Assembly (NCBI RefSeq): GCF_051846935.1
Contig: NZ_JBPYCS010000007.1
Span: 76,361 to 140,360, forward strand
Reading direction: 5' to 3'
Origin: JBPYCR01 sp051846935
GTDB taxonomy: Bacteria; Bacillota; Bacilli; Bacillales; Amphibacillaceae
DNA length: 64,000 nt
Part shown: piece after piece, positions 49,905 through 59,329 of the stretch
Numbering within the stretch: the stretch's first letter is position 1
Layout: every line of letters begins with the position of its first letter
Translations under genes and position numbers: made by a program
The notes under the pieces: generated by a model
Seen by the model: only the letters and a program-made list of their open reading frames with translations
Databases searched by the model: none
Told to the model about the DNA's origin: nothing

Positions 49905-50527
49905 AACGAAGCGTTGATTTGTTACTTGCAGGAACAATGGTCGTTTTTTTTTCACCTTTAATGTTCGTTATTGCGATCGTTATAAAGCTTCAAATGGGCA
50001 GCCCGGTGCTTTTTAAACAACAGCGTCCCGGTCAGAATTGCCAGCCGTTCTCCTTAATTAAGTTCCGTACGATGAATAGTAAAACAGATGTGGATGGAAA
50101 TTTGCTTCCCGATCATATTCGGTTGACCGCTGTTGGGAGATTCCTTAGAAAATACAGCCTTGATGAGCTTCCGCAACTAATTAATGTTGTTAAAGGAGAG
50201 ATGAGTCTTGTTGGACCACGCCCGTTATTAATGGAATATGTCCCTCTTTTTACAGAAGAGGAAAATAAGCGACATCGTGTAAAGCCGGGTATAACTGGTT
50301 GGGCACAAGTGAATGGCAGGAATGCGATATCATGGGAACAAAAATTTGAGTTGGATGTCTGGTACGTTAAAAATCAGAGCGTCTTGCTCGATTTGAAAAT
50401 ATTACTTCGGACGATTAAAAAAGTGTGGAGAAAAGAAGGCATTAATCAAGAAAATCAAGCAACCGTGAAAAAATTCAAACGATCGAAAGAAGTGATTCGT
50501 GGTGAAGAAAATCATAATTATCGGTGA
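49901..50527 (+). CDS. epsL: Initiating sugar-phosphate transferase (EpsL-like)
   Basis: 208 residues, a monotopic phosphoglycosyltransferase that loads the first sugar phosphate onto undecaprenyl phosphate. N-terminal reentrant helix ([30 protein letters not shown]), [18 protein letters not shown], then catalytic-site [25 protein letters not shown] and [13 protein letters not shown]. With EpsC/M/N present the first sugar is probably diacetylbacillosamine (as for PglC). Start TTG in the ATTGA overlap with galE. It overlaps epsM. Confidence 0.93.
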   Translation: MKRSVDLLLAGTMVVFFSPLMFVIAIVIKLQMGSPVLFKQQRPGQNCQPFSLIKFRTMNSKTDVDGNLLPDHIRLTAVGRFLRKYSLDELPQLINVVKGEMSLVGPRPLLMEYVPLFTEEENKRHRVKPGITGWAQVNGRNAISWEQKFELDVWYVKNQSVLLDLKILLRTIKKVWRKEGINQENQATVKKFKRSKEVIRGEENHNYR

Positions 50528-51155
50528 TGGTGGTCATAGCAAAGTAATTTTAGACATCATTTTGTACAGCAATGACTATGAAGTAGTCGCGATACTTGAT
50601 GATAAATATGCGTGTGTAACGAAGAGGGATGGGCGACTACTTGGCCCTCTTTCTTATTTGAGCAAATTTAAGCAAATAGATACGAAAGTAATTATAGCGA
50701 TTGGAAGTAATGCAGTTCGGAAAAAAATAGTCGAACAACTACGCTTGGAGGAGAAACAGTATGTGACACTGATTCATCCAACGGCAATGATTAGCTCAAC
50801 AGCTTCCATCGGATGTGGGACAGTAATCATGCCGCATGCAGTTATTAATGCTGAAGCGTCGATTGGAGAGCATTGTATTATCAACACGGGAGCGATTGTA
50901 GAACATGAAAATCATATTGAAAGCTATGTACATATTTCGCCAAATGCAACGTTAACCGGCAGAGTGAAAGCAGAGGAAGGTGCACATATTGGTGCTGCTG
51001 CCACTGTCATTCCTGGATGTACAATCGGAAGGTGGTCTGTAATTGGTGCAGGAGCTGCTGTTATAAAGTCGATTCCTGCACACGCGACTGCGGTTGGCTG
51101 TCCAGCACGAACGGTTAAGCAAGGCGAAAAATATAATCATGGGGTCGTGATGTAA
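50499..51155 (+). CDS. epsM: Sugar O/N-acetyltransferase, EpsM/PglD-like
   Basis: 218 residues: an N-terminal Rossmann-like domain ([17 protein letters not shown]) then a left-handed beta-helix with hexapeptide repeats (about 95-190: IGCGTVIMPHAVIN, IGEHCIINTGAIVEHENHIESYVHISPNATLTG, GAHIGAAATVIPGCTIG). The His in VEHENHIE is the catalytic base in PglD-type enzymes. It acetylates the 4-amino group formed by EpsN. GTG start inside epsL's end. Confidence 0.92.
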   Translation: MVKKIIIIGDGGHSKVILDIILYSNDYEVVAILDDKYACVTKRDGRLLGPLSYLSKFKQIDTKVIIAIGSNAVRKKIVEQLRLEEKQYVTLIHPTAMISSTASIGCGTVIMPHAVINAEASIGEHCIINTGAIVEHENHIESYVHISPNATLTGRVKAEEGAHIGAAATVIPGCTIGRWSVIGAGAAVIKSIPAHATAVGCPARTVKQGEKYNHGVVM

Positions 51156-51156
51156 G

Positions 51157-52353
51157 ATGAGGAAACCGAAAATACATTTATCACCACCACATATGTGTGG
51201 AAGAGAACTGCATTATATAAAAGAAGCATTTGATACGAATTGGGTTGCACCAGTCGGGCCAAATATTGAAGCGTTTGAAAAGGAAATGGCGCGTCATGTT
51301 GGAATAAATGATGCGGTAGCAGTGAATTCTGGAACCGCAGCCTTACACCTCGCACTTTCTGTATTAAATGTCGGAAAAGGGGACATTGTTTTTTGTTCCA
51401 CACTCACTTTTGTTGCAAGTGCGAATCCAATCCTTTATCAAGGGGCAGAACCGGTATTTATTGATTCCGAGCCGGATACGTGGAATATGTCTCCTTTAGC
51501 TTTACGAAAAGCGTTGCACCTCGCATCGCTGGAAGGCCGAATGCCAAAAGCAGTCATTGTTGTAAATTTATATGGCCAAAGTGCCAAGATGGATGAGCTG
51601 CTTTTAATATGTAATTATTACGGAGTTCCAATTATTGAGGATGCAGCGGAATCACTCGGCTCAAGCTATAAAGGAAAAGCAAGTGGAACACTTGGCGCGT
51701 TTGGAGTTTATTCCTTTAATGGAAATAAAATCATAACTACTTCTGGTGGCGGCATGCTCGTCTCCAATAATATTGCTTCACTGAAAACAGCACGGTTTCT
51801 CGCGACGCAAGCACGAGATCCAGAGCCATACTACCAGCACCATGCGATGGGCTACAATTACCGAATGAGTAACTTGCTTGCCGGGGTAGGTAGAATTCAG
51901 CTGCAGCAATTAGAGAAGCGGGTCGATGCAAAGCGGTTAATTTATAGGAACTATTTCGATGCATTAGGAGACATTGAGGGCATTTCCTTTATGCCTGAAT
52001 TGGATAACACAAAGTCAAATCGGTGGTTAACTGCGCTAACAATAGACGAAAGACAGCTTGGCGTAACGGTAGGGCAAATCCTAACAGCCCTACAACAGGA
52101 AAATATTGAAGCACGTCATGTATGGAAACCGATGCATTTACAGCCTTTGTTTAAAGGTACCCGTTATTATCCACATAAAGAAAACACCCATATTGCTGAG
52201 CAATTATTTGTTCGAGGAATTTGTCTACCTTCAGGGTCAAATTTAAGTGAGAATGATCAGCAGCGCGTTATTCAATGTATTAAGGAACTGCTTGAAAGAA
52301 AGCGTAAAAGACAACTATTTATTCTAGGAAAATATGAGGTAATGGGCGAATGA
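51157..52353 (+). CDS. epsN: PLP-dependent sugar aminotransferase, EpsN/PglE-like
   Basis: 398 residues of the DegT/DnrJ/EryC1 family. PLP lysine in FNGNKIITTSGGGML (Lys191), AVNSGTAALHLAL for cofactor phosphate, and IIEDAAESLGSSYKG with the ring-stacking Asp. It aminates the 4-keto sugar made by EpsC. Directly after epsM (one base gap) and overlapping sinR by 4 bases (ATGA). A Lys/Arg-rich extension at the C-terminus (RKRKRQLFILGKYEVMGE) is longer than in B. subtilis EpsN. Confidence 0.93.
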   Translation: MRKPKIHLSPPHMCGRELHYIKEAFDTNWVAPVGPNIEAFEKEMARHVGINDAVAVNSGTAALHLALSVLNVGKGDIVFCSTLTFVASANPILYQGAEPVFIDSEPDTWNMSPLALRKALHLASLEGRMPKAVIVVNLYGQSAKMDELLLICNYYGVPIIEDAAESLGSSYKGKASGTLGAFGVYSFNGNKIITTSGGGMLVSNNIASLKTARFLATQARDPEPYYQHHAMGYNYRMSNLLAGVGRIQLQQLEKRVDAKRLIYRNYFDALGDIEGISFMPELDNTKSNRWLTALTIDERQLGVTVGQILTALQQENIEARHVWKPMHLQPLFKGTRYYPHKENTHIAEQLFVRGICLPSGSNLSENDQQRVIQCIKELLERKRKRQLFILGKYEVMGE

Positions 52354-52697
52354 TAGGAGAAAATATTAAAAAAATCCGGTTAGAGAAGCGACTTAGTTTG
52401 TCCGAGCTAGCAGATCGGGCACAAATATCTAAATCGTATTTAAGCAATATTGAGCGCAACGTTAACCAAAACCCATCAATTCAAATTATGGAAAAAATCG
52501 CAGCTGTTTTACGTGTTGAATTTCAAGCATTAATGGGTGAGGAATTAAAGAAAGACGCAGTACCCGAAGAAGCGTGGATACAATTTGTAAATGAATTAAA
52601 AGAAAGTGGCATTAGCACGGACCAATTATCTGAATATAAAACAGTGATTGAATTTGCAAAATGGAAAAATGACCAACTATGTAGAGAGGACTCTTGA
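52350..52697 (+). CDS. sinR: SinR-like master regulator of biofilm genes, embedded in the eps operon
   Basis: 115 residues with the two SinR domains. The XRE helix-turn-helix (about 3-60) reads MIGENIKKIRLEKRLSLSEL, then KSYLSNIERN, close to B. subtilis SinR, including its recognition helix. The C-terminus (about 74-110: WIQFVNELKESGISTDQLSEY, FAKWKND) matches the SinI/SinR helical-hook domain. In B. subtilis sinR is a separate locus with sinI; here it sits between epsN and a second set of transferase genes, with an ATGA overlap. It likely binds the GTTCTTT-type sites at 38086 and 39052-39085 and so represses its own operon. No sinI was seen. Confidence 0.9.
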   Translation: MIGENIKKIRLEKRLSLSELADRAQISKSYLSNIERNVNQNPSIQIMEKIAAVLRVEFQALMGEELKKDAVPEEAWIQFVNELKESGISTDQLSEYKTVIEFAKWKNDQLCREDS

Positions 52698-52709
52698 AGA
52701 GGGGATTAT

Positions 52710-53858
52710 ATGGAAATTAAGAAAAAGGTACTCCATGTGACGGGTGCGATGAATACAGGCGGGACAGAAACGATGCTAATGAATATTTTCAAACATGTTA
52801 ATCACGAATACGTACAATTTGACTTTGTTTCTTACAGCATGGAGAAAGCTTATTACGATGACGAGATTCACAAGCTTGGTGGCACTGTCTTTCGTCTTCA
52901 GAAAACAAACTCTATAAAAGATCTTTATCGTTTGTTGAAACGCCAAGGCCCCTATGATGTCGTTCATGCACACACGTTATTTCACTGTGGCGTTGCAATT
53001 ATCGCTGCTCGCTTAGCGGGAGTAAAGGTGCGCATTTCGCATGCACATACGACAGCCGATCAAGCTGCAGGGATATTAAGAAAGCTCTATATATTCTTTA
53101 TGCGCCGCATTATTTGCCTGTTTTCCACCCATTTACTCGCTTGCAGTAATGCAGCAGGCGCTTATTTGTTTCGGGAACGTGGCATGCGTAAATCGACCTT
53201 TTCCTACTTTCCAAATGTCATTGATTACGAGAGAATAATGGCAACCGCAGAGCGCACGATTCGAAACTTAAATATCGAAGCTGGCTTAGGTAAAAGCATC
53301 GTTATTGGACATATCGGCCGGTTCATTGCAGCCAAAAACCAATTGTTCTTGCTGGAAATTCTGAAAAGGCTTATCGAAAAGGAACCCTCGATTAAACTAT
53401 TATTAGTTGGCGATGGCGAATTAAAAAAACAGATAGAAAGAGTAGTTCATCGGGAAAAGTTAACAGAGCATGTACGATTTTTAGGAATAAGAAGTGATAT
53501 AGCAACTGTATTGCAGCGGTTGGATGTATTCGTATTCCCATCTATTTATGAAGGGTTAGGACTTGTTTTACTTGAAGCACAAGCATGTGGAGTCCCATGT
53601 GTTACTTCCCATGCCATTCAACCAGAAGCGGATATCGGGCTTGGACTTGTAACAAAGCTATCATTGGATCAAAATCCTGGCGTATGGGCCGATACGATCT
53701 TACAAATGATCGGCAATAAAGAGAAAAATAAACGAAAAATAGTTGATCACTTTGAAAAAGCAGGCTATTCACGAGATGAAGGCATCGCTTTATTAATGGA
53801 GCTTTATCAAATAGAAGCAGGGGATGCAGATGAAAAACGTATTAATTACCTCCTTTGA
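52710..53858 (+). CDS. GT4-family glycosyltransferase (EpsF-like paralogue)
   Basis: 382 residues; VLHVTGAMNTGGTETMLMNIFKHV, VVHAHTLFHCGVAIIAARLAG, ACSNAAGAYLF, and donor site FPSIYEGLGLVLLEAQACGVPCV. Clearly related to the EpsF-like enzyme at 45632, including HVGRF/HIGRF and the LGVREDI/LGIRSDI element, so probably a duplication with a changed acceptor. AGAGGGG precedes the ATG. It overlaps the following gene by about 29 bases. Confidence 0.87.
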   Translation: MEIKKKVLHVTGAMNTGGTETMLMNIFKHVNHEYVQFDFVSYSMEKAYYDDEIHKLGGTVFRLQKTNSIKDLYRLLKRQGPYDVVHAHTLFHCGVAIIAARLAGVKVRISHAHTTADQAAGILRKLYIFFMRRIICLFSTHLLACSNAAGAYLFRERGMRKSTFSYFPNVIDYERIMATAERTIRNLNIEAGLGKSIVIGHIGRFIAAKNQLFLLEILKRLIEKEPSIKLLLVGDGELKKQIERVVHREKLTEHVRFLGIRSDIATVLQRLDVFVFPSIYEGLGLVLLEAQACGVPCVTSHAIQPEADIGLGLVTKLSLDQNPGVWADTILQMIGNKEKNKRKIVDHFEKAGYSRDEGIALLMELYQIEAGDADEKRINYLL

Positions 53859-55044
53859 CATGGAAGTAGGTGGTGTGGAGAGAAGCTTGGCCGGTATGCT
53901 GGATCAAATGGACACGAATACGTACAAAATAAATCTTATGTTATATAGCCATACAGGCGATTTTATGAGCTTGCTGCCAAAAAAAATAAATTTATTGCCG
54001 GAAGAGCTCGTATGGAAGACCTTCCGTATGTCCGTTACGGATGTTTTGAAGCATCGGAAATGGCTTCTAGCATTAGCAAGGGTGCTCGCAAAAACACGCG
54101 TGGTATTTAAGGCAGTAGATGAAAAGGGAATTCAACAAATGCAATATATGTGGAAATACGCTTTGCCCTTTTTGCCTAAGGTAGAAACGACGTATGATGT
54201 TGCAATTAGCTATTTATGGCCCCACTATGTCGTCGCCGAAAAAGTGCAAGCGAATGTGAAAATTGCTTGGATTCATACCGACTACTCAACAGTGGATACA
54301 GCGAAAGAAATGGATGTGAAAATGTGGTCGAAGTTTGATTACATTGTAGCAGTTTCCAGTGCGTGCAAGCAGGCTTTTATAACAAAGTACCCTGAATTGA
54401 ACAAAAAAGTAATCGTTGTTGAAAACATAATTGCACCTCAAATGGTGCGCACATTGGCGAATGAGCCCATCGATTCATCTATCGTAGCGGATACCCGATT
54501 TAAAGTAATAACAGTGGCGCGATTGTCCTATGCAAAGGGGCTCGATCAGGCGGTAAAGGCAATACGCGTACTGAAAGACAAAGGATATCCCGTCGTTTGG
54601 TATGTTGTTGGCTATGGCGGAGACGAACAAGAAATACGTCAGCTCATTGCTCAGTACGGGGTGGAGAACGATTTTGTATTACTTGGGAAAAAAACAAACC
54701 CATACCCTTATATGAGAGCAGCCGACTTATATGTCCAGCCTTCTCGATATGAAGGAAAAGCCGTTACTGTAACAGAAGCTCAAATCTTGGCAAAACCCGT
54801 CTTAATAACGAATTATCCGACAGCCAGCGGACAAGTGAAGGATGGAGTTGATGGGATTATTTGTGATTTGTCGGTTGAAGGGATTGCGAACGGAGTAGCA
54901 ATGCTACATGACGAACCAAAAATAAGAGAACGATTGATCGAAAGCTGTAAACAAATGAAGTTTAATAATGAAACGGAATTTGTAAAGCTATACGAACTTA
55001 TGCAGGAGGGACGATCTGATTGGGAAAAGAAAAGGTTAGCGTAA
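53830..55044 (+). CDS. GT4-family glycosyltransferase, MEVGGVERSL type
   Basis: 404 residues. Opening VLITSFDMEVGGVERSLAGMLDQM, then YDVAISYLWPHYVVAEKV, IAWIHTDYSTVD, ITVARLSYAKGLDQAVKA and QPSRYEGKAVTVTEAQILAKPV. It belongs to a group with two more members in this operon (57730, 59330) that share the (D)xxVGGxExSL start, IAWxHxD, LLGxxxNPYPY and QPSRxEG elements. ATG 53830 has AGGGG 6 bases upstream. Confidence 0.87.
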   Translation: MKNVLITSFDMEVGGVERSLAGMLDQMDTNTYKINLMLYSHTGDFMSLLPKKINLLPEELVWKTFRMSVTDVLKHRKWLLALARVLAKTRVVFKAVDEKGIQQMQYMWKYALPFLPKVETTYDVAISYLWPHYVVAEKVQANVKIAWIHTDYSTVDTAKEMDVKMWSKFDYIVAVSSACKQAFITKYPELNKKVIVVENIIAPQMVRTLANEPIDSSIVADTRFKVITVARLSYAKGLDQAVKAIRVLKDKGYPVVWYVVGYGGDEQEIRQLIAQYGVENDFVLLGKKTNPYPYMRAADLYVQPSRYEGKAVTVTEAQILAKPVLITNYPTASGQVKDGVDGIICDLSVEGIANGVAMLHDEPKIRERLIESCKQMKFNNETEFVKLYELMQEGRSDWEKKRLA

Positions 55045-56048
55045 TCGTCCCAGTTTATCAGGTGGAAAAGTACATTCGTCGATGTTTAGACAGTATCGTG
55101 AATCAAACATACAGCAACTTGGAAATTATTATTATTAATGATGGATCACCGGATCGTTGTGGAGAAATTGCTGAAGCGTATAAACAAAAAGATGATCGAA
55201 TTACCGTTATTCATCAGAAAAATGGTGGGTTATCTGCGGCTAGAAACACTGGAATGGAGTATGCGACAGGAGTGTATACTTTATTTGTTGACAGTGATGA
55301 TTGGTTGGATTTAGCAATGGTTCAAACGTTAATAAGTGCAGCGCACACCTTTAAAGCAGATGTTGTGCAAGCTGCCTTTTATTATGCGCATCCGGGTCAT
55401 TTGCTGTTGGATGAAAGGTACTTTAAACAAATCGATCCACCTGTTGTTTTAAGTAGACAAACCGGAATGAAAGAGCTCGTCATCAATGAAAAGGTGAAAA
55501 ATTTTGCTTGGGGGAAATTATATAAAACGGCACTCATTCAAGATATCCCTTTTACAGAAGGGGTATTATTCGAGGATGTGTATTGGACGCACCATGTGAT
55601 GGATCGGGTGGACTCGTATGTGCTTCTTCATGAACCGTTATATTACTATCGACAACGGGATGACAGTATTGTAACTACTTATTCCGTACGAAATCTGGAT
55701 ATTATTAACGGTTTAAAAGAACGACATGCTTTTATTGAAAAAAAATACGCCTGGTTGACAAATGAGTCCTATAAACTGTTGTTAAAAACGAGTTTATATC
55801 ATTACTATTTACTCGTTTTCAACAAAGAAAAAGATACAATCGGAATCTACCGCAATGAACTAAAAGCGTATATTAAAGAGCACATGGCCAACTTAAAAAC
55901 GGCTGTCAAAAATGATCGCGACTTAAGCAGACAATTACAGCTCTTTTCCTTTCATCCGTATGCAAATCTCGTCTATTTAGCTGTTCGGAAATTGTGGCGG
56001 AAGGTAAGCGTTGCAGACCAACCAAAGGGCATGAGGCAGGTGAACTAA
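55020..56048 (+). CDS. GT2-family glycosyltransferase (EpsJ/EpsH-like)
   Basis: 342 residues. GT-A signatures VSVIVPVYQVEKYIRRCLDSIVNQTYSNLEIIIINDGSPD, NGGLSAARNTGMEYATG and FVDSDDWLD. The C-terminal half (LFEDVYWTHHVM, YYYRQRDDSIVTTY) is typical of EpsJ/EpsH-like enzymes. TTG start with GGAGGG 9 bases upstream inside the previous gene's end. The stop is directly followed by the CDP-glycerol transferase ATG. Confidence 0.88.
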   Translation: MGKEKVSVIVPVYQVEKYIRRCLDSIVNQTYSNLEIIIINDGSPDRCGEIAEAYKQKDDRITVIHQKNGGLSAARNTGMEYATGVYTLFVDSDDWLDLAMVQTLISAAHTFKADVVQAAFYYAHPGHLLLDERYFKQIDPPVVLSRQTGMKELVINEKVKNFAWGKLYKTALIQDIPFTEGVLFEDVYWTHHVMDRVDSYVLLHEPLYYYRQRDDSIVTTYSVRNLDIINGLKERHAFIEKKYAWLTNESYKLLLKTSLYHYYLLVFNKEKDTIGIYRNELKAYIKEHMANLKTAVKNDRDLSRQLQLFSFHPYANLVYLAVRKLWRKVSVADQPKGMRQVN

Positions 56049-57224
56049 ATGAGTCAGGCAAAAAAGGTAATTGCGCGGCTTCTCGTATTTATTTTTAATT
56101 TATTACCGTTACGACAAAATAAGATTTTTTTATATAGCTATTACGGCTCCCAATATAGTTGTAATCCAAAGTATATTAGCGAATATATTCGTACTCATTA
56201 CCCAAGAGAGACGTTCAATCTCGTATGGGCGTTCAATCGATTGGAACAGGCACCTTTTTTACCGCATGCTAGAAAAGTAAAAGTAATGTCTTTGCGCTAC
56301 TTTTATGAGCTGTGTACAGCTAAAGTAATTATAACGAACTATCGAACGACCGATGTTTTTGTGAAAAGGAAAGATCAGTATTATGTGCAAACGTGGCATA
56401 GTTCCCTTCGACTAAAACAAATAGAAAAGGATGCCCAACAAATGCTCCCAAACTCGTATGTAGACATGGCAAAAAAGGATGCACGAAAATGTGACTTACT
56501 TTTATCAGGCTGTCGGTTTAGCACATTTATTTTTCGACGTGCCTTTTGGCATAAAGGGGAAATAATGGAGTGCGGCACACCTCGAAATGATTTGTTTTTT
56601 AAGATGAATCCCGATAAGCATGCGGCTATTATGCGAAAGCTCGGACTTTCACCGGAGACGAAGGTGCTGTTATATGCACCGACCTTCAGGAAAGAGGAGG
56701 TGGCATCGCCATACAGCTTGCCTACTACTGCGTTACTAAAAGCATTGAAAAGGCGATTTGGTGGGGATTGGAAGCTGCTCGTTAAATTACACCCCCACGT
56801 AGCTGCAAAAGGCGATTCGGTTATTCATCAGGAACATACTGTAAATGTTAGCGACTATAACGATATTCAAGAGCTGCTCTTTGTTGCCGATGTTGTTATT
56901 TCCGACTATTCCTCGCTCATTTTTGACTTTGCCTTAACCAAACGTCCATGCCTATTGTACGTCCCTGATGTGGCACGTTATATGCAAAAGGAACGGCAAC
57001 TGTATTTTCAGCTGGATGAGCTGCCGTTTATTAAAGCGACAAATGAACAGGAATTGGTGAAGAAGATTGAACAAATGCAAATTGACATATACAGGAAGCA
57101 AGTTGAGGCATTTTTAAACGAGATCGGTTCATTTGAAACAGGTCTAGCGAGTGCCCAAATAATGAAACGGATTGAACAAGTTTGTTTTGGAACAGAAAGG
57201 GTGGAAGTAAATGAAGCAATATAA
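56049..57224 (+). CDS. CDP-glycerol:polyol glycerophosphotransferase (TagB/TagF type)
   Basis: 391 residues of the Glyphos_transf family. An N-terminal amphipathic/hydrophobic start (VIARLLVFIFNLLPL), QTWHSSLRLKQIEKDA (in place of the family's WHGTPLK), GTPRNDLFF, LLYAPTFRKEE, KLHPH and SDYSSLIFDFAL with the nucleotide-binding Ser/Asp residues. It transfers glycerol phosphate from CDP-glycerol. Together with TagD next door it implies that this exopolymer carries glycerol phosphate, either as a side group or in the chain. It overlaps tagD by 14 bases. Confidence 0.9.
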   Translation: MSQAKKVIARLLVFIFNLLPLRQNKIFLYSYYGSQYSCNPKYISEYIRTHYPRETFNLVWAFNRLEQAPFLPHARKVKVMSLRYFYELCTAKVIITNYRTTDVFVKRKDQYYVQTWHSSLRLKQIEKDAQQMLPNSYVDMAKKDARKCDLLLSGCRFSTFIFRRAFWHKGEIMECGTPRNDLFFKMNPDKHAAIMRKLGLSPETKVLLYAPTFRKEEVASPYSLPTTALLKALKRRFGGDWKLLVKLHPHVAAKGDSVIHQEHTVNVSDYNDIQELLFVADVVISDYSSLIFDFALTKRPCLLYVPDVARYMQKERQLYFQLDELPFIKATNEQELVKKIEQMQIDIYRKQVEAFLNEIGSFETGLASAQIMKRIEQVCFGTERVEVNEAI

Positions 57225-57627
57225 AGTCGGATATACAACGGGTGTATTTGATTTATTTCATGTAGGACACTTAAATATATTAAAGCGAGCAAAGGCTCAA
57301 TGCGATTATTTAATTGTCGGAGTTAGTACAGATGAACTTGTTATGGAATACAAGCAAAAACGCCCAGTCATTCCATTCGAGGAAAGATTGGAAATTATCA
57401 AAGGCCTAAAATACGTCGATCAAGTCGTACCTCAAAAAAACAGAGATAAATACATCGCTTGGGAGCATCTTCTGTTCAACGTCTTATTTGTCGGAGACGA
57501 TTGGAAAGGAGATGCTCTTTTTATGAAGCTTGAGGAGAAATTTAAAAAGGTCGGCGTCGATGTTGTTTATTTTCCATATACAGCCGGCATTTCGTCAACC
57601 ATTGTGAAAGAAAAAATCGGGATGTGA
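57211..57627 (+). CDS. tagD: Glycerol-3-phosphate cytidylyltransferase
   Basis: 138 residues. Makes CDP-glycerol from CTP and glycerol 3-phosphate. It has the nucleotidyltransferase motif TTGVFDLFHVGHLNILKRAK (HxGH), the KxVGVSTDELV segment, and the closing ISSTIVKEKI (the ISTTxI-like motif). Full length compared with B. subtilis TagD (129). In wall teichoic acid loci tagD lies with tagABF; here it is inside an eps operon, so it may be a dedicated second copy. Confidence 0.94.
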   Translation: MKQYKVGYTTGVFDLFHVGHLNILKRAKAQCDYLIVGVSTDELVMEYKQKRPVIPFEERLEIIKGLKYVDQVVPQKNRDKYIAWEHLLFNVLFVGDDWKGDALFMKLEEKFKKVGVDVVYFPYTAGISSTIVKEKIGM

Positions 57628-57729
57628 GAGGATTAGTAATTGAAGAATCTATGCCCACTAGAAAAAACTACTCACTTCCCTTCATTTTCCAATATAAAAG
57701 TATAACTTTTGTTGAAAGGAGGGTTATCC

Positions 57730-58920
57730 GTGAGAAAAAAGGTTATTTTTATGTTGATAGATATGAACGTAGGTGGAACAGAAAAGTCACTACTTAATTT
57801 GGTCGATAATATGCCAAGAGATCAATACGAAATAACGTTTTTATTGCTCCAAAGAAGAGGCGGTTTTTTAAAATCAATTCCAGATGATGTAGAGGTGCTC
57901 TATTTTAAAGATTTTAAAAAGATTTCACCATGGTTGAATTATCACCCGAAGAAAAGAGTTGTTGAATTAATTAAAAATAAATCTATATTAAAGGCATTTT
58001 ATGTATTCTTTTTACATATTGTTCTTAGAATTACAAAGGATAGACGAATCTTTTTTAGAAATATATTAAGAGGTTACCCTGCAATGGAAAAAGAATATGA
58101 TATTGCTATTGCTTATGCTGGTCCAATGGATTTCATAAGCTATTTTGTCTTAAATAAAATAAAGGCAAGAGAGAAATTCCAATGGATTCACTTTGATGTT
58201 ACAAAAATTGGATTTGATCGAAGATTTGTTTCAAGAGTTTACAGTCAGTATAACAAGGTTTTTGTCGTTTCAGAAAAGGCAAAATGTTTATTGGAAAGCA
58301 GTCTACCTCAATTAATAGGGAAAGCGGCAGTTTTTCCGAATGTTATTCCAATAGAAAAAATTAGAGAGCAAGCAAAAAGCGGCGCTGGATTTACCAATGC
58401 TTATCAAGGAATAAAAATACTTACTGTAGGTAGACTCGCAAAAGAAAAGGGTCAAGATCTATGCATAAAAGTATTAGCTAAATTGGTGGAAGAAGGGCAT
58501 GATGTTAAATGGTATTGTGTTGGAGAAGGTCAATCCAGATGTTTTTATGAACATCTAATAGACAAATACAATTTGCAGGATCGCTTTATTTTGCTTGGTG
58601 CCGATTCAAATCCATACCCTTATATTGCCCAATGTGATGTATATGTTCAACCATCGAGGCATGAAGGCTACTGTATTACATTAGCAGAAGCAAGATTACT
58701 ACACAAACCGATCGTTACAACTGATTTTACAGGTGCAAGAGAACAAATAAGAGATGGTGAAACAGGCTTGATCGTTGCTATTAATGAAACAGCGATTTAC
58801 AACGGCGTGAAAAAGATTTTACATAATAAGAATTTGCGTGAACAATTTTCCGCAAATCTTTTGAAAGAAACCATAGATCATCCGTCTGTAATCGATAAAC
58901 ACTTTGCTAGATCAGTCTAA
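57730..58920 (+). CDS. GT4-family glycosyltransferase, MNVGGTEKSL type
   Basis: 396 residues from GTG 57730 with AAAGGAGG 8 bases upstream (a TTG opens the frame 21 bases earlier). VIFMLIDMNVGGTEKSLLNLVDNM, YDIAIAYAGPMDFISYFV, FQWIHFDVTKIGF, LTVGRLAKEKGQDLCIKV, LLGADSNPYPYIAQCDVYVQPSRHEGYCITLAEARLL. Same subgroup as 53830 and 59330. About 100 bases separate it from tagD, and codon usage is more AT-rich than in the upstream transferases, so this end of the operon may have been acquired or rearranged separately. Confidence 0.86.
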   Translation: MRKKVIFMLIDMNVGGTEKSLLNLVDNMPRDQYEITFLLLQRRGGFLKSIPDDVEVLYFKDFKKISPWLNYHPKKRVVELIKNKSILKAFYVFFLHIVLRITKDRRIFFRNILRGYPAMEKEYDIAIAYAGPMDFISYFVLNKIKAREKFQWIHFDVTKIGFDRRFVSRVYSQYNKVFVVSEKAKCLLESSLPQLIGKAAVFPNVIPIEKIREQAKSGAGFTNAYQGIKILTVGRLAKEKGQDLCIKVLAKLVEEGHDVKWYCVGEGQSRCFYEHLIDKYNLQDRFILLGADSNPYPYIAQCDVYVQPSRHEGYCITLAEARLLHKPIVTTDFTGAREQIRDGETGLIVAINETAIYNGVKKILHNKNLREQFSANLLKETIDHPSVIDKHFARSV

Positions 58921-59329
58921 TCTTTGCCCACGAAGTATACGATAAAGATCATTGGTAATTTAAACATAAAACTAGACGAAGATAAATATAGTTTCTGAAT
59001 AACTAGTAATCAGGACCATCACTTAAGCGAAAAAGGGAGCGTTGCAACAATTGAAAGGATCAAGAGTCTAAAAGACTTTTATTAGAAGGCTGTATAGAAG
59101 AAGTAAATTGATATACAGACTAGTTTTTAATTAGGATTAATTAAACAGATAAAATCCTCCGGTTCAGAAGTGTTCCCTGAGTTAAAGGGGCTCATTTTTG
59201 CTTTTGTTTATGAAAAAAGACTTAAGTGTAATTGTCTCATGATTGGATATAGTTTCGAAAGCGAAACATCACAAGCAGTTTGAAGAAACGGAATAACCGT
59301 CAACGACAAATTAACTTATGGAGGATAAG
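58921..59329. other. 409-base gap between two glycosyltransferase genes
   Basis: No gene or clear relic. Near 59176-59204 CCCTGAGTTAAAGGG forms a 4-bp stem followed by a T-rich stretch, at best a weak terminator. A GGAGG ribosome site belongs to the next gene. The gap suggests a past deletion or insertion between duplicated transferases. Confidence 0.35.
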
